A DNA stretch of 64,000 nucleotides. It comes from Paracoccaceae bacterium (GTDB lineage Bacteria; Pseudomonadota; Alphaproteobacteria; Rhodobacterales; Rhodobacteraceae). Under the pieces are notes generated by a model. The model saw nothing but the letters and a program-made list of their open reading frames with translations, was not told the origin of the DNA and searched no databases. Within the stretch, counting starts at the first letter, position 1; each line of letters begins with the position of its first letter. The stretch covers positions 124,001 to 188,000 of the forward strand of contig JAIXZW010000001.1 in the NCBI GenBank assembly GCA_027489375.1, given 5' to 3'. The position numbers and the translations under genes were made by a program. Positions 36,109 through 44,246 of this stretch are shown here, in pieces.

Positions 36109-36142
36109 GGAGACCCGCATGCGGCACAAGCTGCGGGTCTTC
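36109..36142 (+). terminator. Hairpin after the secreted beta-protein gene
   Basis: AGACCCGCA (36111-36119) pairs perfectly with TGCGGGTCT (36132-36140), extendable by a G-U and a G-C pair, with a 12-base loop. It begins 13 bp after the stop. There is no T-run, so termination would be weak or Rho-assisted. Confidence 0.5.
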
Positions 36143-36403
36143 GACATCCTGCGCGCCCTGCCACCGTGCGGGTGGGCGTCGCGGCGGACGGATCGGACGG
36201 TCCGCACCATCGACCGGAAAGCTGCGCGGCGGGGCGCGTTGAACGTCGCGTCGATCTTGTCGCTTGTCGGGAAAGTCGCCTTCGAAGCCAGACCGTCCGG
36301 TCCCCGGGCGAAATCTGCCCCGCATGGGGCCTGACCCGGATGTCCGGGCCATGCGGTCACGGTTTGCAGCATCGTATCGACCCGGCGGATTCTGCACAGG
36401 TCA

Positions 36404-36560
36404 AGCCGCTCGTGCGGATGCCTCGGCGGGGGTCTTCATGTCCAGCGCCCGACGAGGGCGGCGGTGGATGCGGAAGCGGGTCCGGTCCCCGATGGCGCGG
36501 GTCGCATGTTTGATGCCGTCGAAGCGCTGGCGATGGATGCACTGCTTTTTCAAAGTCCGG
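36404..36560 (-). pseudogene. Remnant of an IS3-type transposase (integrase C-terminus)
   Basis: On the minus strand the frame reads RTLKKQCIHRQRFDGIKHATRAIGD, whose parts RTLKKQC, IHRQRFD and ATRAIGD, followed by HRRPRRALDMKTPAEA, match the end of IS3-family OrfB proteins (consensus-like RTLKEEC ... NxxRPHQAL ... TPAEA). The segment between (RTRFRI for the expected W-I-x-F-Y-N) is damaged and no upstream catalytic DDE region is found, so it is a decayed fragment. The remaining intergenic DNA from 36143 to 36883 has no gene that I can support. Confidence 0.6.
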
Positions 36561-36883
36561 ATCACGCGCCCGACCCTGCATCGGACGCCTGATACTGCGC
36601 ATCCTGCGTCGAGCCGGAACACACGGCGACATTCACGTGTCCAGAGCGGCGCTTGCAGTGATTGCCGCAGTGATTGCCAGGGTCGTCTTACCTTTGTTGC
36701 ACCGATGGGAGCCTCTGCTTTCGTCAGTGCAGGATAACCCGCGCCGCGCCTTTTCTTGACCGAAATCAAAAGGACATCAAAGCGGCCACGGAAAGCGTGA
36801 TCAGGCTGCGCGCGATTTCAGGTCGATGAGCTGGAAGACGGGTGCGGGTGAAATGAAGTAAGTTCAATCATTTCAGGGCTTTA

Positions 36884-36898
36884 TGGCGGAGAGGGTGG
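36884..36898 (+). repeat. Left attachment repeat (duplicate of tRNA-Ser 3' end)
   Basis: TGGCGGAGAGGGTGG, identical to 46988-47002. It corresponds on the minus strand to the end of the acceptor stem with GCCA; the match stops at the next base (C versus G). The integrase begins 155 bp to the right, as expected for an attachment site. Confidence 0.85.
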
Positions 36899-37052
36899 CA
36901 TCCTATTTAGTGTCTGATTGCGTCGCGTTTAGTAAAACAAATCGTTCCAAAACAGGCTGTTAGGTCTAAACAGGCCGAAGCTGTGTAAGTTCCCGATTGC
37001 TTGCGTATGGCCCAATATGATACGTTTAGGCGGGTAATATGAGGGGTTGAAA

Positions 37053-38417
37053 ATGCCGAGACGCGCGAAGGAACTTTCCGCGCTTGAGGTGAAGCGCCTG
37101 ACGCACCCCGGCAAGGGGCGCAACGTGACCTTTGCGGTTGGCGGTGTCGCTGGTCTGGTTTTGCAGATCACCCCGTCAGACGCTAAGTCTTGGCTTCTGC
37201 GTTACACAATCGCGTCTTCGAAAGCAGACGATGGCAGGATCAAACAGGTTCGGCGCGAGTTGGGGCTTGGCCCGTATCCAGACGTTACCCTGTCCTCAGC
37301 GCGGGATCGGGCGCGAGAGGCCCGCGACAAGATTTACCGCGGCATCGACCCATACATCGAACGGAAAGCGGTGAAGGATGCTGTGAAGGCCAGCAAGGTT
37401 AAGCGCATGACCTTTGCCCAAGCGGTCAAGAAGTTCTTTGAGGACAAGAAGGGCGAAATCAACGACACGACCAAGCACGGCGCGCAATGGAAAATGACGT
37501 TGCAGGAATATGCCTGCCGCATCATCGGCGACCGACCCGTTGCGGATTTGACCGTGCAGGATATTCAGCGCGTCTTGATGCAGGACACGGAAGACCACCG
37601 TGGCGAACCTCTGGGGCCGCTGTGGCTAGCTAAGACGGAGACTGCAACGCGTCTGCGCGGCAGGATTGAGAAGGTCTTGGCTTGGGCTGCATACGCCGGG
37701 CAAATGAAAGGCGACAACCCTGCGCGCTGGTCGAACAACCTTGACGCGGCTTTGCCCTTGCCGGGGAAGGTGGCGAAGTCTGACAATCATCCCGCTGTGG
37801 CACTGGAGGATGTGGCGCGCTGGTTCAAAGACCTTCGGCAGCGTGAAGGCATGGGTTATCGGGCGCTTGAGTTCCTTGCATTGACCGCAGCCCGCAGCGG
37901 TGAGGTTCGCGGCGCGACATGGGACGAAATCGACATCGACAAGAAGGTGTGGGTCATTCCGGCGCGGCGCATGAAGGCAGGGCGAGAACATCGCGTTCCG
38001 CTGTCTGCCGATGCCGTGGCATTGCTTGAAGCCCTGCCGAGGTTCGAAGACTGCAACCTTGTGTTCCCCTCGGCCACGGGCAAGCAACTTAGCGACATGA
38101 CCTTGAGCAAGGCTCTCAAGCGTCAGCACGAGGCAGACGTTGCCAAAGGCGGGGCAGGGTATCTGGACCCGCGCAACAAGCGGCCTGCGACCCCGCACGG
38201 ACTTCGGAGCAGCTTCCGCGATTGGACCGCAGAGAAGACCGATTACCCGCGCGATATGAGCGAACTCGCCCTAGCCCACATCATCGGCACCGATGCCGAA
38301 CTGTCCTATCGTCGCGGCGACCAGTTCGAGAAGCGGCGCGGCATGATGGCAGCGTGGGCGCGCTTCCTGCGCGGTGAGGACGCCCCGAAGGTAGTGAAGC
38401 TGGAGGCGCGGGCATGA
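37053..38417 (+). CDS. int: Tyrosine-type site-specific integrase (P4-like)
   Basis: 454 residues from ATG 37053. N-terminal DUF4102-like arm-binding domain (LSALEVKRLTHPG, then LGLGPYPDVTLSSARDRA), a SAM-like core-binding domain (about 105-205), and a C-terminal catalytic domain. Catalytic residues are seen in TAARSGEVRGATW (Arg), HGLRSSFRDW (His-x2-Arg), LAHIIG and SYRRGDQFEKRR (nucleophile Tyr near 418). Such integrases commonly use tRNA 3' ends, matching the repeat at the tRNA-Ser gene. The stop overlaps the next gene by 4 bp. Confidence 0.94.
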   Translation: MPRRAKELSALEVKRLTHPGKGRNVTFAVGGVAGLVLQITPSDAKSWLLRYTIASSKADDGRIKQVRRELGLGPYPDVTLSSARDRAREARDKIYRGIDPYIERKAVKDAVKASKVKRMTFAQAVKKFFEDKKGEINDTTKHGAQWKMTLQEYACRIIGDRPVADLTVQDIQRVLMQDTEDHRGEPLGPLWLAKTETATRLRGRIEKVLAWAAYAGQMKGDNPARWSNNLDAALPLPGKVAKSDNHPAVALEDVARWFKDLRQREGMGYRALEFLALTAARSGEVRGATWDEIDIDKKVWVIPARRMKAGREHRVPLSADAVALLEALPRFEDCNLVFPSATGKQLSDMTLSKALKRQHEADVAKGGAGYLDPRNKRPATPHGLRSSFRDWTAEKTDYPRDMSELALAHIIGTDAELSYRRGDQFEKRRGMMAAWARFLRGEDAPKVVKLEARA

Positions 38418-38959
38418 CCGAAGCTTCTTCATTAAGGCGAGATTTGGAAGCGTCCTATTCGGCATATGATCCGGTGATCCGCAGAACGCTGGGGAACCTT
38501 GTGGCGAGGTGGATTGAGACGGGAAACCCACATTACGCAGATGACGCAGTGGCTTACTGCGATGCGAACGACCTCCCGGTATCCACCGTTTTGCGAAAAG
38601 TCTTAGCCAAAGCAGCCGAAAAACGCCGAAACGGTAATGCTACCGCGGCGATGCGCGAGGGCGTTAAGGCCGAGGCGTTTCGGATAATGGCAAACCTGAT
38701 AATTCACGGTGCAAGTGTCCCCCAAGCCGCCAGCAAAGCAGCAAGGCTGATTAATACCTCACAGGGCTTTGCGATCCGAAAGGCCAGTTCCCTAGAAAAG
38801 CAATACGAAGCGGAATGGAGATCTGGAATCCCTTCTTTAGAAGACCAGCTGCGTCAGTCTTACCTAGATGAACCTGACACGGCACAAAGCGCAGAATGGC
38901 GGCGTCTTGTGAAAGAATTGCCGGAAGCGCCGCATCGGTGGCTCGGTGAGCGGAGATAA
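38414..38959 (+). CDS. Island protein of unknown function
   Basis: 181 residues, start coupled to the integrase stop (ATGA). Mostly helical, with a basic central stretch (KAAEKRRNGN) and a segment QAASKAARLINTSQGFAIRKASSL that could be a helix-turn-helix. No membrane segment or signal peptide. Not recognised; position next to the integrase suggests a regulatory or DNA-binding role, which is inference. Confidence 0.7.
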   Translation: MTEASSLRRDLEASYSAYDPVIRRTLGNLVARWIETGNPHYADDAVAYCDANDLPVSTVLRKVLAKAAEKRRNGNATAAMREGVKAEAFRIMANLIIHGASVPQAASKAARLINTSQGFAIRKASSLEKQYEAEWRSGIPSLEDQLRQSYLDEPDTAQSAEWRRLVKELPEAPHRWLGERR

Positions 38960-39048
38960 AAGCGGGAATTTCGGCAGGTTGGAACTTCCCGTTACTGCAG
39001 GCATCGTAAGTCACATGCTGTCGGCATCCGTCAATGAAAGGATGCGAC

Positions 39049-39264
39049 ATGCAAACCACGGAAAACAAGCCCAAGCGCCTCGCCCGCGATAATGCGGTTG
39101 CGGCCTACCTTGATGTGACGCGCCAATCCGTGTGGGCGTTCACCCGCAATGATCCGACCTTCCCCCGTCCGCTGCGTCTGTCCGACCGCTGCACGCGGTG
39201 GGATATGGACGAGGTCGAGGCTTGGGCTAAAGCCCGCGCTGTGCACGCCAAGACTGCGGCATGA
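39049..39264 (+). CDS. AlpA-like helix-turn-helix regulator / excisionase
   Basis: 71 residues. Typical short winged helix-turn-helix of the AlpA/MerR-like type: AVAAYLDVTRQSVWAFTRN, with the wing FPRPLRLSDRCTRW and the ending DEVEAWAKAR. ATG 39049 follows AAAGGA with good spacing; an in-frame ATG at 39034 is possible. AlpA proteins in satellites and P4-like elements activate integrase or excision. Overlaps the next gene by 4 bp. Confidence 0.85.
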   Translation: MQTTENKPKRLARDNAVAAYLDVTRQSVWAFTRNDPTFPRPLRLSDRCTRWDMDEVEAWAKARAVHAKTAA

Positions 39265-39593
39265 GGTGCGCAATGGGTATTAAAATGAAAACCCCGGAAG
39301 CGCGGGCAGGCGCAACCGGGGCGGTATTCAAAGCGGGTAACTTCGCAAAGTCTACCACACTTGCCCAATTCGAAGCAACGCAGGATCGCCACGGGCGCGT
39401 CTGTAAGGCTCTGGGCTATGCGCTGGCACTGGATAACCCAGAAGGTTGGTGCAGCCTATCCTACGTGGCCCACACCCGCCTGACGGAAGCAGAGCGGGTT
39501 ATGCTGGCCTTCCAGTCCATGCGGATCCTGTCGCCTCGCTGGCGGCAGCGCGTGTTTGAGGCGGCACAGTGGGGGCTGCATCATGAGGCATGA
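39261..39593 (+). CDS. Island protein of unknown function (110 residues)
   Basis: Coupled to the AlpA-like gene by ATGA. Basic N-terminus, one Trp-Cys pair (EGWCSLSYVAHTRL) and the helical C-terminus SMRILSPRWRQRVFEAAQWG. No recognised domain. It belongs to a run of four overlapping small genes that ends in the replication-like gene, so it is probably early-expressed. Confidence 0.65.
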   Translation: MRCAMGIKMKTPEARAGATGAVFKAGNFAKSTTLAQFEATQDRHGRVCKALGYALALDNPEGWCSLSYVAHTRLTEAERVMLAFQSMRILSPRWRQRVFEAAQWGLHHEA

Positions 39594-39828
39594 ACGCAGC
39601 TTCGCAGCCCGCGACCGCACCTATGAGGAAATCAGGTTCTGGCTTCCTTCGATGCTGTCCGCAGCGCAATCGGATTGGACGCGGGGTTTCCTCGCTTCCG
39701 TCCTTCGCAACAGTAAGCGGTCACAGTGGCGCCCGACTGAAAAGCAGATGGGCATCCTTCGCCGGATCACAGCTGATTGGTTCGCCGGTCATATTGATCG
39801 CCGCGACGACTTCGAGGTGGTTGAGTGA
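39583..39828 (+). CDS. Island protein of unknown function (81 residues)
   Basis: ATG 39583 overlaps the previous gene by 11 bp and the frame ends 4 bp into the next (GTGA). Contains FWLPSMLSAAQSDWTRGF and WRPTEKQMGILRRITADWF; the latter resembles short segments in phage and plasmid replication accessory proteins, but I cannot name a family. Confidence 0.65.
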   Translation: MRHERSFAARDRTYEEIRFWLPSMLSAAQSDWTRGFLASVLRNSKRSQWRPTEKQMGILRRITADWFAGHIDRRDDFEVVE

Positions 39829-40322
39829 CGCGGAAGGTTCTCAAGAATGGTCGTAACGAGGGTGGTGAAGTTTGGGCAAAAATGCTTCTGGAGACGATGA
39901 AGACAGAGGCATGGCGCGCGCTGTCAACAACGGCTCAGGCCATGTATCCTTGGATCAAGCTTGAGCACAAAGGCCGCGTAGACCTGAACGGCAAGATACG
40001 GTTGAGTTGCCGTCAAGTGGCAGTCGCTGTCGGCATCAGGCCCGACACCGCAGCGCGGGGCTTTCAAGACCTACAGGCCAAAGGCTTCATCGTCGTGACC
40101 GAACCCGGAAGGCTTGGCTTTGAGGGTCTTGCCAAGGGACCAAGTTACGAACTCACAGAACTCCCCTTGCCCGGTCAGGTATCGGGCAGGAGGCTTTACA
40201 AGCAGTGGCGGAAGGGCAATGACTTTCCCGTCTGTAGGGTGACTACTAACAACCCCGCAGGCGTTAACGGAAAACAGAAACCCGTCACGAAAACCGTGAC
40301 GACCCTGTCACGAAAACCGTGA
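39825..40322 (+). CDS. Replication-initiator-like winged-helix protein
   Basis: 165 residues from GTG 39825. The central part VGGIRPD-like helix-turn-helix region (RQVAVAVGIRPDTAARGFQDLQAKGFI, given by its parts VAVAVGIRPDT and GFQDLQAKGF) is a winged helix similar to those of small replication initiators. It is followed immediately by iteron-like repeats that begin inside its 3' end, giving the odd tail VTKTVTTLSRKP. Gene next to iterons is the classic rep-origin arrangement, so a role in element replication is inferred; plain transcription regulation is the alternative. Confidence 0.6.
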   Translation: MTRKVLKNGRNEGGEVWAKMLLETMKTEAWRALSTTAQAMYPWIKLEHKGRVDLNGKIRLSCRQVAVAVGIRPDTAARGFQDLQAKGFIVVTEPGRLGFEGLAKGPSYELTELPLPGQVSGRRLYKQWRKGNDFPVCRVTTNNPAGVNGKQKPVTKTVTTLSRKP

Positions 40323-40423
40323 CGGTCTGGACGAAAACCGTCACGAAAACCGTGACAGCTTGTCCCAAAAACCGTGACAGACGGGGCCTGTTTTGGGGTC
40401 TCGCCTGTCACGAAAACCGTGAC
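40284..40423 (+). repeat. Iteron-like palindromic repeats (probable replication origin)
   Basis: Core unit GTCACGAAAACCGTGAC (GTCACG and CGTGAC around AAAAC). Exact copies at 40284, 40307, 40340 and 40407; degenerate copies at 40328 (TGGACGAAAACCGTCAC, overlapping the next) and 40362 (GTCCCAAAAACCGTGAC). Starts are spaced 23, 21, 22 (40340 to 40362) and 45 bp, that is, about two helical turns or twice that, so bound proteins would sit on one face of the DNA. The first units overlap the end of the replication-like gene. Confidence 0.8.
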
Positions 40424-40736
40424 ATCCTTAATCTACCATATACAGGGAGCGCAGCGGGGCGCAGGCCACCGTCTGCATAGGCAACTTCAACGTTGCCGCT
40501 TACAACGATGAATATACTGCGCGTGTTAATGGGACTGCCGCAAATCACAACCAATTCTCAGCAACTACCCTGATTGGCGGAGTGATGTTCCGCCTGCGAG
40601 CATTGCAAGTCATTGCTTTTACGTTGCTTTACGTAAGCATGCGGGAACTTAATATTTCCTACCCGCCTATTTCCTGCTAAGATGGTGCATATGCCCTGCC
40701 GATGTGGGGCGAATATCGGGACATACCGAGGGCACA
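40424..40736. other. 313-bp island gap between iterons and terminase
   Basis: Less GC-rich than the host. An uninterrupted frame without ATG runs from about 40437 to 40680 and reads protein-like in part (GNFNVAAYNDEYTARVNG), which may be a relic of a structural gene or chance. At 40620-40637 lies TTACGTTGCTTTACGTAA, a 6-bp-armed dyad. The promoter of the packaging genes is expected here; none is certain. Confidence 0.4.
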
Positions 40737-41105
40737 ATGGGCAGACCACGCAAAGACGCTGTGATACCGGGTGAGTTCGCGCCGGGGTGGCTTGCCAAGC
40801 TGGACGGGCGCACCGCTCTAGCGCAGGACATGCAAGCCCGCTTTGCCGAGGTCTGCGCTGACTTGGGTGGCACCGATGCCCTTAGCTACATGCAGCGGTC
40901 ATTGGTCGAGCGGGCATTGTGGCTTGAGTATTGGCTAGGCCAGCAAGAGCGCGACCTTGCCAGCGGATCGGCTGACTTCGATGTGGGGCGGTGGGTGCAG
41001 GCGGCTAACGGGCTGCAAGGCATCTTCGCAAAGCTTGGCCTGCAACGTCGCGCCCGTGATGTGACGGACCTTGCCACCTATCTCAAGGGGCGGGCCAATG
41101 CTTGA
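40737..41105 (+). CDS. Probable terminase small subunit
   Basis: 122 residues from ATG 40737 (MGRPRKDAVIPGEF). Basic N-terminus, helical DNA-binding-type body (QDMQARFAEVCADLGGTDALSY) and Arg-rich end. The assignment rests on size, charge and position: it overlaps the large terminase gene by 8 bp. No direct motif for small terminases exists that I can point to. Confidence 0.6.
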   Translation: MGRPRKDAVIPGEFAPGWLAKLDGRTALAQDMQARFAEVCADLGGTDALSYMQRSLVERALWLEYWLGQQERDLASGSADFDVGRWVQAANGLQGIFAKLGLQRRARDVTDLATYLKGRANA

Positions 41106-42483
41106 TATCCGCGAGTTCATGACGGACCCGGCCTTGTTCGGGGATGAGTTCGGCGGGGAAAGCTTCGCAGCATGGCGGGCGCTTCTCAGCGGCTTCTATG
41201 GCCTGCCTCTGGACGAGGCCGAGACCGAAACCTTCCTGACCCTCACAGCCCGCGAGGAAGCCCCTACAGAGGCCCACAACGAGCTTTGGCTAGCAGTGGG
41301 GCGGCGAGGCGGAAAGACACGCGCTGCGGCGCTTGTGGCGGTCTACGAGGCATTGCAGGACTACACCGACAAGCTGGCCCCCGGCGAGGTTGCCACGGTC
41401 ATGCTGATTGCGGGCGACCAGAAGCAGGCCCGCGCTGCGATGCGCTATGTGCGCGGCCTGTTCGAAAACCCGATGCTGCGGAAGATGATCGTCAGGGAAA
41501 CTGAAACTATCATTGAACTGTCGAACCGCACCGCCATTGAAATCGGCACTGCCTCATTCCGTTCGGTTCGTGGTTACACGCTGGCTGCGGTCATCGCAGA
41601 CGAAATTGCCTTCTGGCACGCGGACGGGGCGAACCCTGACGAGGAAATCATCGCGGCCCTGCGGCCTGCCTTGGCGACCCTGAACGGCAAGCTTCTGGCA
41701 CTTTCGTCGCCGCACTCAAAGCGGGGCGTTCTGTGGTCGATGCATCGCCGGTATTATTCCAAGCCCGGTTCGGTTCTGGTGGCTCAGGCTCCGTCGCGGG
41801 TGATGAACCCAAGTCTTCCGGCGCGTGTCGTTGCCGACGCGATGAACGAAGACCCGGCGCGCGCGAAGGCGGAATATCTGGCCGAGTTCCGCAACGACCT
41901 TGAGGCGTTTATCGGCATTGAGACGGTGCTTGCCGCGCAGCGTTCTAAGCCTCTGGAAGTCCCCCGGCAGAACAAGACGGCGTATTGGGCATTTGCCGAC
42001 CCTTCGGGCGGTGGTGCGGACCATTTCACGCTGAGCATTGGCCACGCGGACGGGGATACGATTGTCGTTGACCTTGTGCGGGGCAAGCAGGGCGATCCGG
42101 CGCAGGCAACGGCTGAGTTCTGCGCGCTGTTGAAGTCCTACGGCGTCAGCAAGGTTACGGGCGACCGATACGCGGCGGGATGGGTGGTGCAGGAATTCGC
42201 GCGCCACGGGGTGCGGTATGAACACAGCGAGAAAGACCGCAGCCAGCTTTACCAAGACTTCCTTGCCGCCTTGAATTCGGGGCGGGTGGAGTTGCCGCCC
42301 TGCCAGACCACAGCGCGGCAACTCGCCAATCTGGAGCGCCGGACGGGCCGCAGCGGCAAGGACATTATCGACCATGCACCGGGTGCACATGATGACCACG
42401 CTAACGCGGTGGCGGGCGTTGTCTCGCTCTACGCGGGGCGGCGCGTTCTGGGAAAGACCATCGTTCGTGAACTTCTACTTTAG
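41098..42483 (+). CDS. Phage terminase large subunit (packaging ATPase/nuclease)
   Basis: 461 residues. Walker A GRRGGKT (68-74), Walker B AAVIADEI with D168-E169, and a C-terminal RNase H-like nuclease domain with Asp residues in WAFADPSGG (D301), GDRYAAGW and HDDHANAVAG. These are the expected catalytic positions for DNA translocation and cutting. No truncation. A portal gene normally follows; here the scaffold-like gene comes next after 14 bp. Confidence 0.93.
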   Translation: MLDIREFMTDPALFGDEFGGESFAAWRALLSGFYGLPLDEAETETFLTLTAREEAPTEAHNELWLAVGRRGGKTRAAALVAVYEALQDYTDKLAPGEVATVMLIAGDQKQARAAMRYVRGLFENPMLRKMIVRETETIIELSNRTAIEIGTASFRSVRGYTLAAVIADEIAFWHADGANPDEEIIAALRPALATLNGKLLALSSPHSKRGVLWSMHRRYYSKPGSVLVAQAPSRVMNPSLPARVVADAMNEDPARAKAEYLAEFRNDLEAFIGIETVLAAQRSKPLEVPRQNKTAYWAFADPSGGGADHFTLSIGHADGDTIVVDLVRGKQGDPAQATAEFCALLKSYGVSKVTGDRYAAGWVVQEFARHGVRYEHSEKDRSQLYQDFLAALNSGRVELPPCQTTARQLANLERRTGRSGKDIIDHAPGAHDDHANAVAGVVSLYAGRRVLGKTIVRELLL

Positions 42484-42497
42484 ACGGGATAGACCAA

Positions 42498-42986
42498 ATG
42501 TCAGACGAAATCGAAAAGCTGTTGGCGAAGCGTGACGAACTGCTTGGCGAGGTGAAAGCCTTGCGCGCCAAGGTGGTGGAATTGGAAACGGAGAAAACGG
42601 GCGCGGTCGAGCGTGCAGACACTGCCGAGGCGAAACTGAGGAAGGTGCTGCTCGAAAACCCCGTTGATGATGTGCTCAAGGGACTTCTGGCTGTTCCTTC
42701 GCCGCGCATCCTTGAAGAAGTCCGCCAGACGTTTGGCTTCGCTCTGGACGATGCGGGAAACATCAAGTTCACCGATAAAGACGGCAAGCCGCTGATGATT
42801 GAGGCAAGCAAGGAAGCCCGTGAGGCGACATTCACAGCGAAGGATGTGCGGCTCGCGCTAGAAGAACATGGCGGCTTCGATGATGTGCTCTTAGCGCGCG
42901 GCCTAGGCGGCACTGGACGCAATGATCCGCAGAAACCCATCAAGGTGGAAGCCGCGCCCGTTGCGTCTCAGTTCGGATTGAGGTAG
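42498..42986 (+). CDS. Coiled-coil scaffolding-like protein
   Basis: 162 residues. The N-terminal 55 residues form a strong heptad coiled coil (IEKLLAKRDELLGEVKALRAK, given here by parts EKLLAKRDELL and VELETEKTGAVER), then an acidic middle and a basic Gly/Pro/Lys tail (GRNDPQKPIKVE). Size, charge pattern and place directly before the capsid gene fit an assembly scaffold; family not recognised by sequence. Confidence 0.6.
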   Translation: MSDEIEKLLAKRDELLGEVKALRAKVVELETEKTGAVERADTAEAKLRKVLLENPVDDVLKGLLAVPSPRILEEVRQTFGFALDDAGNIKFTDKDGKPLMIEASKEAREATFTAKDVRLALEEHGGFDDVLLARGLGGTGRNDPQKPIKVEAAPVASQFGLR

Positions 42987-42995
42987 CATAATACC

Positions 42996-43033
42996 TACGT
43001 TGCCGCTCGGTCAGTGGCCGTTGTGGCAACGTA
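42996..43033. promoter_or_regulatory. Inverted repeat before the capsid gene
   Basis: TACGTTGCC (42996-43004) and GGCAACGTA (43025-43033), perfect 9-bp arms with a 20-base loop, in the 130-bp space between the scaffold-like and capsid genes. The left arm plus GCT (ACGTTGCCGCT) recurs near 40490. It could be an mRNA-processing hairpin, an attenuator or an operator. Confidence 0.4.
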
Positions 43034-43116
43034 AACCCGCCTCAGTGAGGCATCGGAAGTCGGCCCTGTGGGCTGCACCCGTCATCCCCCAAACCTGATG
43101 AATGGAGTGCGCCGTT

Positions 43117-44106
43117 ATGGCCGTTACCCGCATTTCGGACGTTATCGTTCCGACCAAATTTACCGACTACGTTGTGCAGAACACGATGCAGACGAATTCG
43201 TTCGTGCTGTCGAACATCGTTCAGCGCAATGCCGAGATCGAAGACCAGCTGCGCGCCGGATCGGAAAGTTTCTCGGTTCCCTTCTGGGGCGACCTTGCCG
43301 ACGATGAAGCCGACGTTATCGGCGACGATCCCGCCGTGACTTCGACCCCGGCGAAACTGACCACGGGCAAGCAAGTCGTGCGAAAAGCCTTCTTGCACAA
43401 GTCTTGGTCGGCCATGAACCTCGCCAGCGAACTTGCGGGCGATGATGCGATGATCCGCATTCAGAACCGCGCCACGGAATACTGGACGCGCCAAGTTGAG
43501 CGCCGTCTTGTTTCGACGCTTAACGGCATCCTTGCCGACAACGTGGCGAATGACGCCGGGGATATGATCTATGATATTTCTGGTCTGGCTGGCGCTTCGG
43601 CGGTGTTTACCCCGGCGGCGGTGATTACGGCGGCTGCGACCCTTGGCGACCGCATGCGCGATGTTGCGGGTTTCGCCGTGCATTCCGCGACTTACAAGAA
43701 GATGCTCTCGGATGACATGATCACGACCATCCCGAATAGTCAGGGCGGTTGGATTCAGACCTTCCGCGGCTTGGCGCTGGTTATTGACGATCAACTTCCC
43801 GTTTCGAGCGGCGTTTATACTTCGGTGTTGTTCGCTCCGGGTGCTGTCGGTTGGGGCATTACCGCGCCGCGAGTTGCCGAAGGGACCGAGGTCGAAAACC
43901 TGCCTTCATCGGGCAATGGCGGCGGTCAACAGGTCTTGCACAGCCGGGTTAACCTCGCCGTGCATCCTGCGGGCTTCCAATGGAAAGAAGCTAGCGTTGC
44001 AGGCAAGAGCGCGACGATTGCAGAACTCGCTACGGCGACGAACTGGGATCGGGTTGTCGAGCGGAAGGCGGTTCCGATTGCCTTCCTGAAGTGCAAGCTG
44101 GCCTAA
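43117..44106 (+). CDS. Phage major capsid (coat) protein
   Basis: 329 residues from ATG 43117 (MAVTRISDVIVPTKFTDYV). The order of features is that of P22-coat/HK97-fold relatives: N-terminal arm with VQNTMQTNSFVLSNIVQRN, the E-loop-like SESFSVPFWGDL, the spine-helix region DRMRDVAGFAVHSATYKKML, and the beta-strand P-domain end (HPAGFQWKEA). Capsid assignment rests on these and on its place after a terminase and a coiled-coil protein; the exact subfamily is uncertain. Length is normal for a small HK97-fold coat. Confidence 0.83.
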   Translation: MAVTRISDVIVPTKFTDYVVQNTMQTNSFVLSNIVQRNAEIEDQLRAGSESFSVPFWGDLADDEADVIGDDPAVTSTPAKLTTGKQVVRKAFLHKSWSAMNLASELAGDDAMIRIQNRATEYWTRQVERRLVSTLNGILADNVANDAGDMIYDISGLAGASAVFTPAAVITAAATLGDRMRDVAGFAVHSATYKKMLSDDMITTIPNSQGGWIQTFRGLALVIDDQLPVSSGVYTSVLFAPGAVGWGITAPRVAEGTEVENLPSSGNGGGQQVLHSRVNLAVHPAGFQWKEASVAGKSATIAELATATNWDRVVERKAVPIAFLKCKLA

Positions 44107-44246
44107 GGATTGGTGGGTCACGCCATGCGGGTTAGGTGAGTTTCCCGCGAATGTGACGCGGTCGGGTTTCGTCATGGTATTCCCGGCCACCGCTGCGCCC
44201 GTGATGTCCCGCGCGGGCGCAGCACTCCCTACTAGAGGAAAGTTCG

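Noticed and set aside
36997..37021. Integrase promoter TTGCTT ... TATGAT
   Set aside because: The spacing is only 13-14 bp, too short for a sigma-70 promoter, so I did not annotate it.
40284..40423. CRISPR array
   Set aside because: Units are palindromic with 4-6 bp between most of them, not 28-37-bp repeats with unique spacers of similar length, and no cas gene is present.
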